A stretch of DNA of 39,563 nt from Rhodospirillales bacterium (GTDB taxonomy: Bacteria; Pseudomonadota; Alphaproteobacteria; Acetobacterales; Acetobacteraceae): the NCBI GenBank assembly GCA_947460455.1, contig CANHKG010000015.1, forward strand, positions 1 to 39,563. The letters run 5' to 3'. The position numbers were made by a program, and so were the translations under genes. Below are positions 24,680 to 33,420 of this stretch, piece by piece (position 1 is the stretch's first letter; each line of letters starts with the position of its first letter). Under the pieces are notes generated by a model that worked only from the letters and a program-made list of their open reading frames with translations, was not told the origin of the DNA and made no database searches.

Positions 24680-25193
24680 GTGCAGCGCAAAAGCTTTCGC
24701 ACCATGGCGTGCCCCATCGCCCGCGGGCTGGACCGCGTGGGCGAGTGGTGGAGCATCCTGATCCTGCGCGAAGCCTTCGCGGGGATGACACGGTTCGAGG
24801 AGTTCCGCGAAAGCCTCGGCATCGCCCCCGGCATGCTCTCCCGCCGCCTGGCGGCACTGGTGGAGGCCGGGGTGCTGGAACGCCGGCGCTACAGCGATAG
24901 CCCGCCGCGCGAGGAATACGTGCTGACACCGCGCGGCGAGGATTTCCGCCCGGTGCTTCTCACGCTGCTGGATTGGGGCAACCGCCATTTCGCGCCGGAG
25001 GGGCCGAGTGTGCAGATCGTCGATGCCGCCACCGGTGCGCCGGCCGAGCCGGTGCTGGTGGATCGCGCCACGCTGCGCCCGATCGAGGCGCCGGAATTCC
25101 GCCTCGTGGCCGGGCCTGCTGCCGGGCGCGGGATGAAGGCACGGCTGGCGCGCGAGCGGTCGCGGGACCTGCTGGGCCCCAAGGAAATTCGGC
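24680..25193 (+). CDS. HxlR-family winged-helix regulator, 3' end unresolved (no in-frame stop)
   Basis: DNA-binding regulator of the HxlR/MarR-like type, usually a repressor responding to electrophiles or oxidants. It starts with GTG at 24680. CPIARGLDRVGEWWSILILR places the conserved sensor Cys at C11, followed by the winged helix (RFEEFRESLGIAPGMLSRRL, then VEAGVLERRRY and EEYVLTPRG). The domain ends by about residue 110, and a short extension continues to about 171. The same frame has no stop before the MATE start and stays open to 26299 as a meaningless shadow of that gene. In the frame one base away a TGA overlaps the MATE ATG (ATGA at 25194-25197), so a one-base indel near the 3' end is likely, either a real mutation or a sequence error. 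The end given is approximate. Confidence 0.75.
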
Positions 25194-26570
25194 ATGAGCA
25201 CCACCCCGCCGGCTGCCGCTTCCCCGGCGGCCATGAACCCGCGCACGCGCATGCTGCTGCAGGCCCCGATCGTGCCCACGCTGCTGCGCCTGGCCTGGCC
25301 GAACGTGCTGGTGATGCTGGCCCAGGCCGCGGTGGGAATGATCGAGACCTGGTGGATCTCCTTCCTCGGTACCGATGCGCTGGCCGGCATGGCGCTGGTG
25401 TTCCCGGGTTTCATGATGATGCAGATGCTCTCTGGCGGCGCCATCGGCGGCGGCATCTCCTCGGCCGTGGCACGCGCGCTCGGCAGCGGGCGGCGGGAGG
25501 ATGCCAACGCCTTCGTGCTGCATGCCCTGGTGGTGAATTTGGGGCTGGGCCTGCTGTGCACCGCGCTGTTCCTGGGCTTCGGCCGGCCACTCTACGCCGC
25601 GATGGGCGGGCGCGACGGGTCGCTGGAGGCGGCGCTGGCCTATTCCGACATCGTGTTCGGCGGCGTGGCGCTGGTGTGGGTGATGAACGCGCTGGCCAGC
25701 GTGATCCGCGGCACCGGCAACATGATGGTGCCGTCCCTGGCCATCTGCGTCAGCGTGGTGGTGCTGGTGCCGCTGTCGCCGGTGCTGATCTTCGGGCTCG
25801 GCCCGATCCCGGCCATGGGCATTGCCGGCGGCGCCTGGGCGGTGGTGGGCACCACGGCGATGACGGTGGCGGTGCTGGCCTGGTACCTGCTGGCCGGGCG
25901 CGCGGTGGTGCGCCCGGTGCTGGCGCCGCTGCGCTGGCCGCTGTTCGCCGACATCCTGCGCGTGGGCGCCGTGGGGGCGATCAGCACGCTGCAGACCACG
26001 CTCACGGTGGCGCTGACCACCGGGCTGGTGGGGATCGCGGCCGGCCCGGCGGCGGTGGCGGGCTACGGCACCGGCGCACGGCTGGAATACCTGCTGGTGC
26101 CGCTGGTGTTCGGCCTCGGTGCGCCGCTGGTGGCGCTGGTGGGCACCAATATCGGCGCCGGCCAGCGCGAGCGGGCGCTGCGCATCGCGCTCACCGGCGG
26201 GGCGCTGGCCTTCGGCCTGACAGAGGCGGTGGGGCTGGCCGCCGCGCTGTTCCCGGCCGCCTGGCTGGGCCTGTTCACCCACGATCCCGCCGCCCTTGAA
26301 ACCGGTGCCGCCTATCTGCGCATTGTGGGCCCCACCTATGGGTTCTTCGGGCTCGGGCTGTGCCTGTATTTCGCCTCCCAGGGGGCCGGGCGGTTGTTCT
26401 GGCCGCTGGCGGGCGGGATGCTACGGCTGCTGGTGGCCGTTGGCGGCGGCTGGCTGGCGCTGACCCTCACAGGGTCGCTGACCGCCCTGTTCGCCGCCCT
26501 GGCGCTGGGGCTGGTGGTGTATGGGGTGACGGTGGTGACCGCCATCTCCCGCGGGGTTTGGTTCCGCTGA
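25194..26570 (+). CDS. MATE family multidrug/toxin efflux transporter
   Basis: Inner-membrane exporter of 458 residues with about 12 spans, coupled to Na+ or H+ entry. MatE domains lie at about 30-190 and 250-410. Typical elements are LAWPNVLVMLAQAAVGMIET near the N-terminus, GGGISSAVARALGSGRREDA after helix 2, RGTGNMMVPSLA in the first half and LVGTNIGAGQRERALR in the second. The start is ATG at 25194 with AAGGAA about 8 bases upstream. It sits directly after the HxlR regulator and is probably its main target through the operator at 24642-24658. The exported compound is unknown. Confidence 0.9.
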   Translation: MSTTPPAAASPAAMNPRTRMLLQAPIVPTLLRLAWPNVLVMLAQAAVGMIETWWISFLGTDALAGMALVFPGFMMMQMLSGGAIGGGISSAVARALGSGRREDANAFVLHALVVNLGLGLLCTALFLGFGRPLYAAMGGRDGSLEAALAYSDIVFGGVALVWVMNALASVIRGTGNMMVPSLAICVSVVVLVPLSPVLIFGLGPIPAMGIAGGAWAVVGTTAMTVAVLAWYLLAGRAVVRPVLAPLRWPLFADILRVGAVGAISTLQTTLTVALTTGLVGIAAGPAAVAGYGTGARLEYLLVPLVFGLGAPLVALVGTNIGAGQRERALRIALTGGALAFGLTEAVGLAAALFPAAWLGLFTHDPAALETGAAYLRIVGPTYGFFGLGLCLYFASQGAGRLFWPLAGGMLRLLVAVGGGWLALTLTGSLTALFAALALGLVVYGVTVVTAISRGVWFR

Positions 26571-26650
26571 GGCGCCGCTTGCCGGCTTCGCTGCGCTGCA
26601 GGCATGATCGGCGCAACGGCCGGAACCGGCGGGCACGGGAGGATGAAGCG

Positions 26651-27934
26651 ATGCACACCAGCAACAGGATCGGGCGGCGCGCGGCACTGGCGGGGCTGGC
26701 AGGGGCCGCCGTTGCATCATCTGCTCGCGCCCAGGCGCCTGTCAGCCTGCGGCTGTTCACCGGCGGCCAGCAGCGGCCGGATGTGATGCGCCGCATCCTG
26801 GATGTGTTCCAGGAGCGCAACCCCGGCATCCGCGCCGAGGTGGAGGTGGGCGGCGCCACCTCCGACCAGCAGCAGCAATACCTCAACACCGTTCTGGCCA
26901 GCCGGGATTCGGCGTTGGACGTGGTGCTGATCGACGTGATCCGCCCGGCGCAATGGGCCGCGGCGCGCTGGGCGGAGCCGCTGGATGCCTATCTCGGCGC
27001 CGAGCGCGATGCGATCATGGCCCGCTACCTGCCGGCCTACCGCGAGGCGAACGTGGTGGGCGGCCGCGTGATGGCGCTGCCGTATTTCGCCGACGCGCAG
27101 TTCCTGTATTTCCGCCGTGACCTGCTGGCCAAGCACCAGGTGGCGCCGCCCAAGACATGGGATGAGCTTTCCGCCGGCGCACAGAAGATCCTGGCCGCCG
27201 AGGCCGCCGCCAACCCCAGCCTGCGTGGCTTCGCCACCGCCGGCGCGCCGATCGAGGGCACGGTGTGCAGCTTCCTGGTGCCGCTCTGGGGCATGGGCGG
27301 GGCACTGACGGATGCGCAGGGCAAGCTGGCGCTGGACCCGGCGCAGGCCCAGCGTGCCCTGGGCCTGTGGGCCGATTTGCGGGCGAAGAACGTGACGCCC
27401 GCCAACCTCGCCGAGATCGCGACGGATCGCATCCGCGTGGACATGCAGGCCGGCAACCTGATCTTCGCCATGCAGTGGGGCTATGCCTGGAACCGCTTCC
27501 AGAACGACGCCGACAGCCAGGTGAAGGACCGCATCGGCGTAGTGCCGCTGCCCAGCTTCGCCGGCGGCACGCCCGCCACCTGCGTCGGTGGCTGGCAGTT
27601 GGCCGTCAGCGCCTTCTCCAAGAACAAGGAAGCGGCGGTGAAGCTGGTGCGCTTCCTGTCCTCGCTTGAGGTTTCCAAGATGCAGGCGATCGCCGCCAGC
27701 CACCTGCCGGTGTTCCCGGAGGTGTACGAGGATGCCGAGGTGCTGGCCGCCAACCCCTGGTTCCGCGACGCCCGCCCGGTGGTGCTCGGTGCCCGCGCCC
27801 GGCCGGTGACGCCGCGCTATGCCGAGGTGTCGGAGGCGATCCGCACCTCCATGAACGGCTTCCTCGCCGGCACCCGCACCGCCGACCAGGCCCTGGCGGA
27901 CATGACCCAGCGCCTGACACCCGTGCTGCGCTAG
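26651..27934 (+). CDS. Carbohydrate ABC importer, periplasmic binding protein (SBP family 1)
   Basis: Exported solute-binding protein of 427 residues. The ATG at 26651 has GGGAGG upstream. The signal peptide carries RIGRRAALAGLAGAA, a twin-arginine-like start, ending near ARA-QAP. Mature features fit family 1 (MalE/UgpB-like): FQERNPGIRAEVEVG, DVVLIDVIRPAQWAA, VMALPYFADAQFLYFRRDLL and GGWQLAVSAFSKNKEAAVKL. Two MalF/MalG permeases and a GH31 glycosidase follow within a few bases, so the ligand should be an oligosaccharide or glycoside. The 80-bp gap after the MATE gene probably contains the operon promoter, but no clear one was identified. Confidence 0.9.
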   Translation: MHTSNRIGRRAALAGLAGAAVASSARAQAPVSLRLFTGGQQRPDVMRRILDVFQERNPGIRAEVEVGGATSDQQQQYLNTVLASRDSALDVVLIDVIRPAQWAAARWAEPLDAYLGAERDAIMARYLPAYREANVVGGRVMALPYFADAQFLYFRRDLLAKHQVAPPKTWDELSAGAQKILAAEAAANPSLRGFATAGAPIEGTVCSFLVPLWGMGGALTDAQGKLALDPAQAQRALGLWADLRAKNVTPANLAEIATDRIRVDMQAGNLIFAMQWGYAWNRFQNDADSQVKDRIGVVPLPSFAGGTPATCVGGWQLAVSAFSKNKEAAVKLVRFLSSLEVSKMQAIAASHLPVFPEVYEDAEVLAANPWFRDARPVVLGARARPVTPRYAEVSEAIRTSMNGFLAGTRTADQALADMTQRLTPVLR

Positions 27935-27938
27935 CCCC

Positions 27939-28838
27939 GTGGCGCGGCTGCGCGTCGGCCCGCTGGAGCGCGCGGAGCGGCGGCTCGGCTACGCGTTGCT
28001 GGCGCCGGCGCTGCTGCTGCTCTTGGCGGTGGTGCTCTACCCCATCGCCACGCTGCTCTGGACCAGCACGCAGCAGCTGCACCTCGCCCAGCCCTGGCTG
28101 GAAGGGTTCGTGGGCTTGGAGAACTATGCCCGCGCGATGGACGACCCGCGCTTCTGGTCGGCCCTCGGCGTCACGCTGATCTACGTGGGCGTGACCGTTC
28201 CGGGCGCGATATTGTGCGGGCTGGGTTTGGCGCTGCTGGCCAACCTGCCGTTTCGCGTGAAGTGGCCGGTGCGGCTTGGGCTGCTGCTGCCCTGGGCGCT
28301 GCCGCTGGTGTTCGCCGGGCTGATCTTCCGCTGGTTCTTCGAGTACGAGCAGGGGGTGGTGAACGCGGTGCTGCGGCTGTTCGGCGCCGCGCCGCTGCGC
28401 TGGCTTTCCACCCCCGATCTCGCCTTCATCTCCACCTCCACCGCGATCGTGTGGAAATCCTCGAGCTTCGTGGCCCTGGTGCTGCTGGCCGGGCTGCAGG
28501 CGATCCCGTCTTCGCTCTATGAGGCCGCCGCGGTGGATGGGGCGAGCGCCTGGCAGCGCTTCCGCCACGTGACCCTGCCGATGCTGCGCCCGGCCATTGT
28601 GGTGGCGCTGATCTTCCGCACCATCACGGCGATCCAGACCTTCGACATCCCCTACGCCATGACCGGAGGCGGGCCGGGCCACAGCACGGAGACGCTGGCG
28701 ATGTACGTGCACCGCACCACCATCGACGTGCTGGATTTCGGCTATGGCAGCGCGCTGGCCGCACTGATGTTCCTGCTCAGCCTCGCGCTCACCTCGCTCT
28801 ACATCCGCCAGACGCGGCGCGACGAGGGGACCGGCTGA
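27939..28838 (+). CDS. Carbohydrate ABC importer, permease 1 (MalF/UgpA family)
   Basis: Inner-membrane permease of 299 residues, six expected spans. It starts with GTG at 27939, four bases after the binding-protein stop. ERRLGYALLAPALLLLLAVV is the N-terminal span and ENYARAMDDPRFWSALGVTL is the usual MalF/UgpA segment. The EAA loop SLYEAAAVDGASAWQRFRHV, followed by TLPMLRP, contacts the ATPase. IQTFDIPYAMTGGGPGHSTE near the C-terminus is typical of the family. The stop overlaps the next start by one base (TGATG). No MalK-type ATPase is encoded nearby. Confidence 0.92.
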   Translation: MARLRVGPLERAERRLGYALLAPALLLLLAVVLYPIATLLWTSTQQLHLAQPWLEGFVGLENYARAMDDPRFWSALGVTLIYVGVTVPGAILCGLGLALLANLPFRVKWPVRLGLLLPWALPLVFAGLIFRWFFEYEQGVVNAVLRLFGAAPLRWLSTPDLAFISTSTAIVWKSSSFVALVLLAGLQAIPSSLYEAAAVDGASAWQRFRHVTLPMLRPAIVVALIFRTITAIQTFDIPYAMTGGGPGHSTETLAMYVHRTTIDVLDFGYGSALAALMFLLSLALTSLYIRQTRRDEGTG

Positions 28839-29659
28839 TGCCCAGCTTCAAGAAGGCCCGCGCGCTGGCGGCGTTGCTGATCGTGGCCAATGGCGTGATC
28901 CCCGCGCTGTGGATCCTGCTCACCTCGATGAAGACCGAGACGGAGCTGATGCGCGTGCCGATCACGGTGCTGCCGGATACGCCCACCATCGCCAACTACG
29001 TGCGGGTGTTCGTGGACCAGCCGATGCTCACCTTCCTGTGGAACTCGCTGGCGGTCGCCACGCTCTCCACGCTGCTGTGCGTGTTCGTCTCGGCGCTGGC
29101 GGCCTATGCCATCGTGCGGCTGCGGGTGCCGATGGGCACGTTCATTCTTTTGGCTATCGTATTGGTTTCGATGTTCCCGCTGATCAGCCTGATGGTGCCG
29201 CTGTTCCAGATCATGCGCACGGTGGAGCTGCTCAACACCTGGCCGGCGCTCATTCTGCCCTACGCCGTGCTCTCCATGCCCGTGTGCACCCTGGTGCTGG
29301 CGAGCTTCTTCCAGGACATTCCGCAGGATCTTGAGCGGGCTGCCGAGATCGACGGCTGCACGCGCGTCGGCGCCATGTGGCACGTGGTGGTGCCGCTGGC
29401 CGGGCCGGGCATCTTCACAGCCGCGATCCTGGCGTTCGTGAATGCGTGGGACGAATTCCTGCTGGCACTCACCCTCTCCCCGCGCGTGCCTGCCCGCACC
29501 GTGCCGGTGGGGATTACGCTGTATCAGGGCGAGTTCGCCTTCCCCTGGCCGATCATCTCGGCCGCGCTGATCGTGGCGATCGTGCCGGTGTGCCTGCTGA
29601 TCGTGATCTTCCAGGAACGCGTGGTCGGCGGGCTCACCGCCGGCGGAGTGAAGGGCTGA
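28838..29659 (+). CDS. Carbohydrate ABC importer, permease 2 (MalG/UgpE family)
   Basis: Inner-membrane permease of 273 residues. N-terminal span LLIVANGVIPALWILLTSMK, then TIANYVRVFVDQPMLTFLWN followed by SLAVA, a standard MalG pattern. The EAA loop is DLERAAEIDGCTRVGAMWHV followed by VVPLAGPG. C-terminal spans end in VCLLIVIFQERVVGGLTAGG followed by VKG, the classic MalG end. It is translationally coupled to permease 1 by a 1-bp overlap, and the glycosidase gene starts 2 bp after its stop. Forms the channel heterodimer with the preceding product. Confidence 0.92.
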   Translation: MPSFKKARALAALLIVANGVIPALWILLTSMKTETELMRVPITVLPDTPTIANYVRVFVDQPMLTFLWNSLAVATLSTLLCVFVSALAAYAIVRLRVPMGTFILLAIVLVSMFPLISLMVPLFQIMRTVELLNTWPALILPYAVLSMPVCTLVLASFFQDIPQDLERAAEIDGCTRVGAMWHVVVPLAGPGIFTAAILAFVNAWDEFLLALTLSPRVPARTVPVGITLYQGEFAFPWPIISAALIVAIVPVCLLIVIFQERVVGGLTAGGVKG

Positions 29660-29661
29660 GC

Positions 29662-31812
29662 ATGCCGACCGACCCGACCAAGCACGCCCGCGCCGAAGGC
29701 CTCACGCCGCGCGGGGCAGGGGCGTTCGAGACCTCCATCGGCCGCCTTCGCGTGGCCGCCCGCGGCAGCATCACCCGCCTCACCTTCGGCGAAACCACGC
29801 TGCCCGACTACGGCTTTGTCGACACCACCGGCTTCGCTCCCGCCGATGCGGAACTGGGCGCCGATCCCGTCACCGCCATGCTGCGCGACGGCGAAGGTCG
29901 CCTCGTGCTCGGCCCACCGACGGACGAGCATTTCCGCGGCTGGACGCGGCTGCCCGCCTTCGGCCGCGGGGCGGATGGGTTCTGGTCCGCCGCCTTCGCG
30001 CTCGACAGTGGGCTGCCGGTGTATGGCCTCGGCGAACAGTTCGGCCCGCTGGACAAGCGCGGCCAGCTGGTGCGCTGCCACGTGGATGATGCGCTGGGGG
30101 TGAACACCGGCCTCACCTACAAGCCATGCCCCTTCGCCTGGGGCTTCACGCCGGATGGCGCCTGCTGGGGCATTCTGGTGAACACGCCGATGGATGTGTG
30201 GTTCGGCTGCGGCCACCCGGCCTGGTCGCACCGCACGCTGGCGATCGTCTGTGCCGACGAGGCGCTGGACCTGTTCCTGTTCGCCGCCCCCGATCCGGCC
30301 GCGCTGCTGCGGCAATACCATGCGCTGACCGGCGCGCCGGCCGCCCCGCCGCTGTGGTCCTTCGGGGTTTGGCTCTCCAAGGCCTATTACCGCACTGCCG
30401 ACGAGATCCTGGAGGCCGCCCGCACGGTGCGCGAGAAGCGCCTGCCCTGCGACGTGATCACCTTCGATGGCCGCGCCTGGCAGGACACGCCAACGCGCTT
30501 CCACTTCCATTTCGACCCCTCGCGCTACCCGGACCCGAAGCCGGTGATCGATGCGCTGAAGGCGCAGGGCTTCCGCATCTGCGTCTGGGAATACCCGCCC
30601 GTGGCGGTGGAGGGCGCGCTGTTCCCCGAACTGGCGGAGAAGGGCTTCCTGCTGACGGACGATGCAGGCAAGCCGCTGGTGTTCGATTGGGACAAGACGC
30701 CGGGCAGTTCGCCGTTCGGGAAAGTGCTCACCCCACTGCCAGCCTCCGGCCTGCCGGACTACACCCAGCCTGGCGCCTACGCCGATTGGCGCGACCGGCA
30801 CGCGACGCTGTTCGCGCTGGGCGTGGATGTGGTGAAGAGCGATTTCGGCGAGCAGGTGCCGGAGGAGGCACGCGCCGCCAATGGCGATACCGGCGTGCGG
30901 CTGCACAATGCCTACCCCGCGCTCTACAACCGCTGCGTGTACGAGGCGACGGCCAAGTTCACCGGCGATCCCGTGGTCTGGGGCCGTGCCGGCTGGATCG
31001 GGGCACAGCGCCAGCCGGTGCAATGGGGCGGCGATCCGCAGAGCGATTGGGAAGGGCTGGCCGCGAGCCTGCGGGGTGGCCTTTCGCATGGCATGACAGG
31101 CGTGCCCTGCCACGCCAGCGACATCGGCGGCTTCTACGGCAGCACCCAGCCGGCGCCGGAGCTGTTCCTGCGCTGGCTCGGCGCCGCGGTGTTCAGCTCG
31201 CATTTCCGCTTCCACGGCATCGGCCCGCGCGAGCCGTGGTCGTATGGCGACGCAGCCGAAAGCGTCGCGCGGCAATGGCTCGATCTGCGCATGCGGCTGG
31301 TGCCCTATCTGCACGCCGTGGCACGCGATGCCGCCAGCACCGGGCTGCCGGTGATGCGGGCCATGGCGCTCGCCTTCCCTGATGACCGTGCCGCGCGCGG
31401 CTTCGAGGAGCAGTTCTGCTGCGGGCCCGCCCTGCTGGTGGCCCCCATCCTGCGCCCGGGCGGCATCGCGGAGCTGTGGCTGCCGGCGGGTGGCTGGTAC
31501 GATCTCTGGACCGGCGAACGCCACGAGGGTGGGCGACTGCTGCGGCTCTCCGGCCTGCCGCTGGATCGCATGCCGGTGTTCGGCCGCGAAGGCCATCTGC
31601 TGCCACTTGGTTCCGCCGTGCAGCACACCGGGGAGATCGATGCGGCCCGGCCGGTGGAGGAGGTGGTGGTGTTCGGCCTGCCCACGGTGCCGCCGTTGGC
31701 GGAGCTCGGCCTGTCCCTCGCGCAGGGGCACCTCTCCGGCGCGCCGCGCGTGCGGGCCATGGGGTGCGCCGCGGAGGCCGATGGCGCGGGCTGGCGGTTC
31801 CGCCCCGGCTGA
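29662..31812 (+). CDS. GH31 alpha-glycosidase, alpha-xylosidase (YicI)-like
   Basis: Glycoside hydrolase family 31, 716 residues, no signal peptide, so it probably acts in the cytoplasm on sugars brought in by the preceding importer. The N-terminal beta-sandwich (about 1-230) contains LPVYGLGEQFGPLDKRG. The catalytic barrel follows: nucleophile D394 in KSDFGE and acid/base D487 in ASDIGGFYG, both in YicI-like contexts, plus WGRAGWIGAQRQPVQWGGD. The C-terminal part has the usual beta domains (LWLPAGGWYDLWTGE). Alpha-xyloside or alpha-glucoside cleavage are both possible. The ATG at 29662 lies 2 bp after the permease stop. It completes the uptake-and-cleavage operon. Confidence 0.9.
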   Translation: MPTDPTKHARAEGLTPRGAGAFETSIGRLRVAARGSITRLTFGETTLPDYGFVDTTGFAPADAELGADPVTAMLRDGEGRLVLGPPTDEHFRGWTRLPAFGRGADGFWSAAFALDSGLPVYGLGEQFGPLDKRGQLVRCHVDDALGVNTGLTYKPCPFAWGFTPDGACWGILVNTPMDVWFGCGHPAWSHRTLAIVCADEALDLFLFAAPDPAALLRQYHALTGAPAAPPLWSFGVWLSKAYYRTADEILEAARTVREKRLPCDVITFDGRAWQDTPTRFHFHFDPSRYPDPKPVIDALKAQGFRICVWEYPPVAVEGALFPELAEKGFLLTDDAGKPLVFDWDKTPGSSPFGKVLTPLPASGLPDYTQPGAYADWRDRHATLFALGVDVVKSDFGEQVPEEARAANGDTGVRLHNAYPALYNRCVYEATAKFTGDPVVWGRAGWIGAQRQPVQWGGDPQSDWEGLAASLRGGLSHGMTGVPCHASDIGGFYGSTQPAPELFLRWLGAAVFSSHFRFHGIGPREPWSYGDAAESVARQWLDLRMRLVPYLHAVARDAASTGLPVMRAMALAFPDDRAARGFEEQFCCGPALLVAPILRPGGIAELWLPAGGWYDLWTGERHEGGRLLRLSGLPLDRMPVFGREGHLLPLGSAVQHTGEIDAARPVEEVVVFGLPTVPPLAELGLSLAQGHLSGAPRVRAMGCAAEADGAGWRFRPG

Positions 31813-31885
31813 GCTGTTTCGCCGTGGTGTGAAACCGGATCGCCAGCCGCGCGTTGCCCCCGCGCAATCCGACGGGGGAACCGCC

Positions 31886-32305
31886 ATGAGCGACCGTGCC
31901 GCCACCAAGGACTTCAGCGATTTCGAACTGCCCGTGGGGCTCAACCTGCTGGCGGGCATCATCGATGCCGCCCGTGCGGTGGAGGAGCTGGAGGAGGATG
32001 AGCTCAACGAAGACATGCAAGACGCCGATACGCCCGAGGATTCCGACCCCCAGGGCCTGGAAGGCGCGCTGCGCGGCCTGATCGACGACCTGAACGAGGA
32101 CGAGCAGGCGGCGCTGATCGCGCTGACCTGGATCGGCCGGGGTGATCGCGAGGCGGGGGAGTGGGACGAGACCGTCGCATTGGCCCGGGAACGCAACACG
32201 GAGGGATCCACCGCCGACTACCTGGTGGGCATGGAGATGCTGGGCGACCTGCTGTCGGAGGGCATGGCCGCCTTCGGCATCATCGCGGAGGACGTGGCCC
32301 GGTAG
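31886..32305 (+). CDS. DUF3775 domain protein
   Basis: Acidic protein of 139 residues with a C-terminal DUF3775 domain (about 65-135), a family of alphaproteobacteria with unknown function. Conserved features are LNEDEQAALIALTWIGRGDR, EWDETVALARERN and TADYLVGMEMLGDLLSEGM. The N-terminal half is rich in Glu and Asp (VEELEEDELNEDMQDADTPE) and is probably disordered. The ATG at 31886 has GGGGGAA 5 bases upstream. It lies 73 bp after the glycosidase gene and 57 bp before the hydrolase gene, so it may have its own promoter. Confidence 0.82.
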   Translation: MSDRAATKDFSDFELPVGLNLLAGIIDAARAVEELEEDELNEDMQDADTPEDSDPQGLEGALRGLIDDLNEDEQAALIALTWIGRGDREAGEWDETVALARERNTEGSTADYLVGMEMLGDLLSEGMAAFGIIAEDVAR

Positions 32306-32362
32306 CGGACGCAACCGACCGGCGGGGCGGGCATTTCCCGGTCCCGGACAGGAGTTTCGCCG

Positions 32363-33364
32363 ATGCCCCCCATCTCTCGCATGCGCCCGGCCCCCGCCCG
32401 GCCCCCACGTTCGTGGCTCTGGCCGGCGCTGCTCGGGCTCGGCGTGCTGGCTGCGGCCAATCATGCCGCTTCCCGCGCCGCGGAGCGCCGCCATCCCCCG
32501 CGTGGGCGGTTCCTGGAGATCGCAGGCACCCGCCTGCATGTGTTGGACGAGGGCAGCGGGCCGCCGGTGGTGTTGCTGCACGGCAATGGCGCCATGGCGG
32601 AGGATTTCGTGGCCAGCGGCCTGGTGGAGCGGCTTTCGGCCGAGCATCGCGTGATCGTGCCGGACCGGCCGGGCTTCGGGCATACGCCACGGTCGCACGG
32701 CAAGCTCTGGACGGCGCATGCCCAGGCGGAGCTGATCGCCGCGGCGCTGGATCGGCTGGGCGTGGAGCGGCCGGTGGTGCTGGGCCATTCCTGGGGCGTG
32801 ATGGTGGCGCTGGATCTCGCCCGGCGGCATCCGGACAAGGTGGGCGCCCTGGTGCTGGTGGGCGGCTACTACCACCCCACGTTGCGGCTGGACGTGCCGT
32901 TGGTCTCGCTCTCGGCGCTGCCGGTGCTGGGCGATCTGCTGCGCCACACCGTGCTGCCGCCGCTGCTGTGGCTGATCCGCGGCGGCGTGTTCCGCACGCT
33001 GTTCGCGCCGGCCCCTGTTACCGCCGGTTTCCAGGATCGTTTCCCGGTGGGGATGGCGCTGCGGCCTTCGCAGCTGCGCGCGGTGGCGCAGGACACGGCA
33101 ACGATGATCCCCGGCACCGCGCTGCTGTCGCGCCACTATGGGGAGCTGGCCATGCCGGTGGCGATCGTGGGCGGGGTGGAGGACGGGCTCGTGGATTTCG
33201 ACACCCAGTCCCGCCGCCTGCACGAAGAGATACCGCAAAGCCGGCTGCACCCGGTGGCGGCCGATGGGCACATGGTGCACCACACCGAGCCGGCGCTGCT
33301 GGCGGATATCGTTGCCCAGGCCAGCCGCGCCGCCGCCGCTACCCAGGCCGAGCTGCCGGGCTGA
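32363..33364 (+). CDS. Alpha/beta-fold hydrolase with N-terminal membrane anchor
   Basis: Serine hydrolase of 333 residues. A hydrophobic segment at about 17-35 (SWLWPALLGLGVLAAA) probably anchors it to the inner membrane. Core features are VVLLHGNGAMAEDF (oxyanion HG), VIVPDRPGFGHT, nucleophile elbow GHSWG with S143, an acid region GGVEDGLVDFD and catalytic H303 in DGHMVHH. A lid insertion lies at about 170-240. It may be an esterase, lipase or epoxide-type hydrolase; the substrate cannot be predicted. It ends just before a bidirectional-looking terminator. Confidence 0.88.
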   Translation: MPPISRMRPAPARPPRSWLWPALLGLGVLAAANHAASRAAERRHPPRGRFLEIAGTRLHVLDEGSGPPVVLLHGNGAMAEDFVASGLVERLSAEHRVIVPDRPGFGHTPRSHGKLWTAHAQAELIAAALDRLGVERPVVLGHSWGVMVALDLARRHPDKVGALVLVGGYYHPTLRLDVPLVSLSALPVLGDLLRHTVLPPLLWLIRGGVFRTLFAPAPVTAGFQDRFPVGMALRPSQLRAVAQDTATMIPGTALLSRHYGELAMPVAIVGGVEDGLVDFDTQSRRLHEEIPQSRLHPVAADGHMVHHTEPALLADIVAQASRAAAATQAELPG

Positions 33365-33373
33365 CGCAGAATC

Positions 33374-33397
33374 GGGCGGCTTGTTGCCCAGCCGCCC
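33374..33397. terminator. Probable bidirectional terminator hairpin
   Basis: Perfect 8-bp stem GGGCGGCT (33374-33381) and AGCCGCCC (33390-33397) around an 8-base loop. It lies between the convergent hydrolase and glycine-zipper lipoprotein genes. The T-run after it is weak on the plus strand (GCTGTTTC), so termination efficiency is uncertain. Confidence 0.55.
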
Positions 33398-33420
33398 GCT
33401 GTTTCAGCTGCGCGGGGTGA

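Noticed and set aside
24680-26299. A 539-residue HxlR fusion protein
   Set aside because: Residues after about 175 are a frame-shifted reading of the MATE gene with low-complexity Gly/Arg/Ala content. A frameshift or lost stop is more likely than a true fusion.
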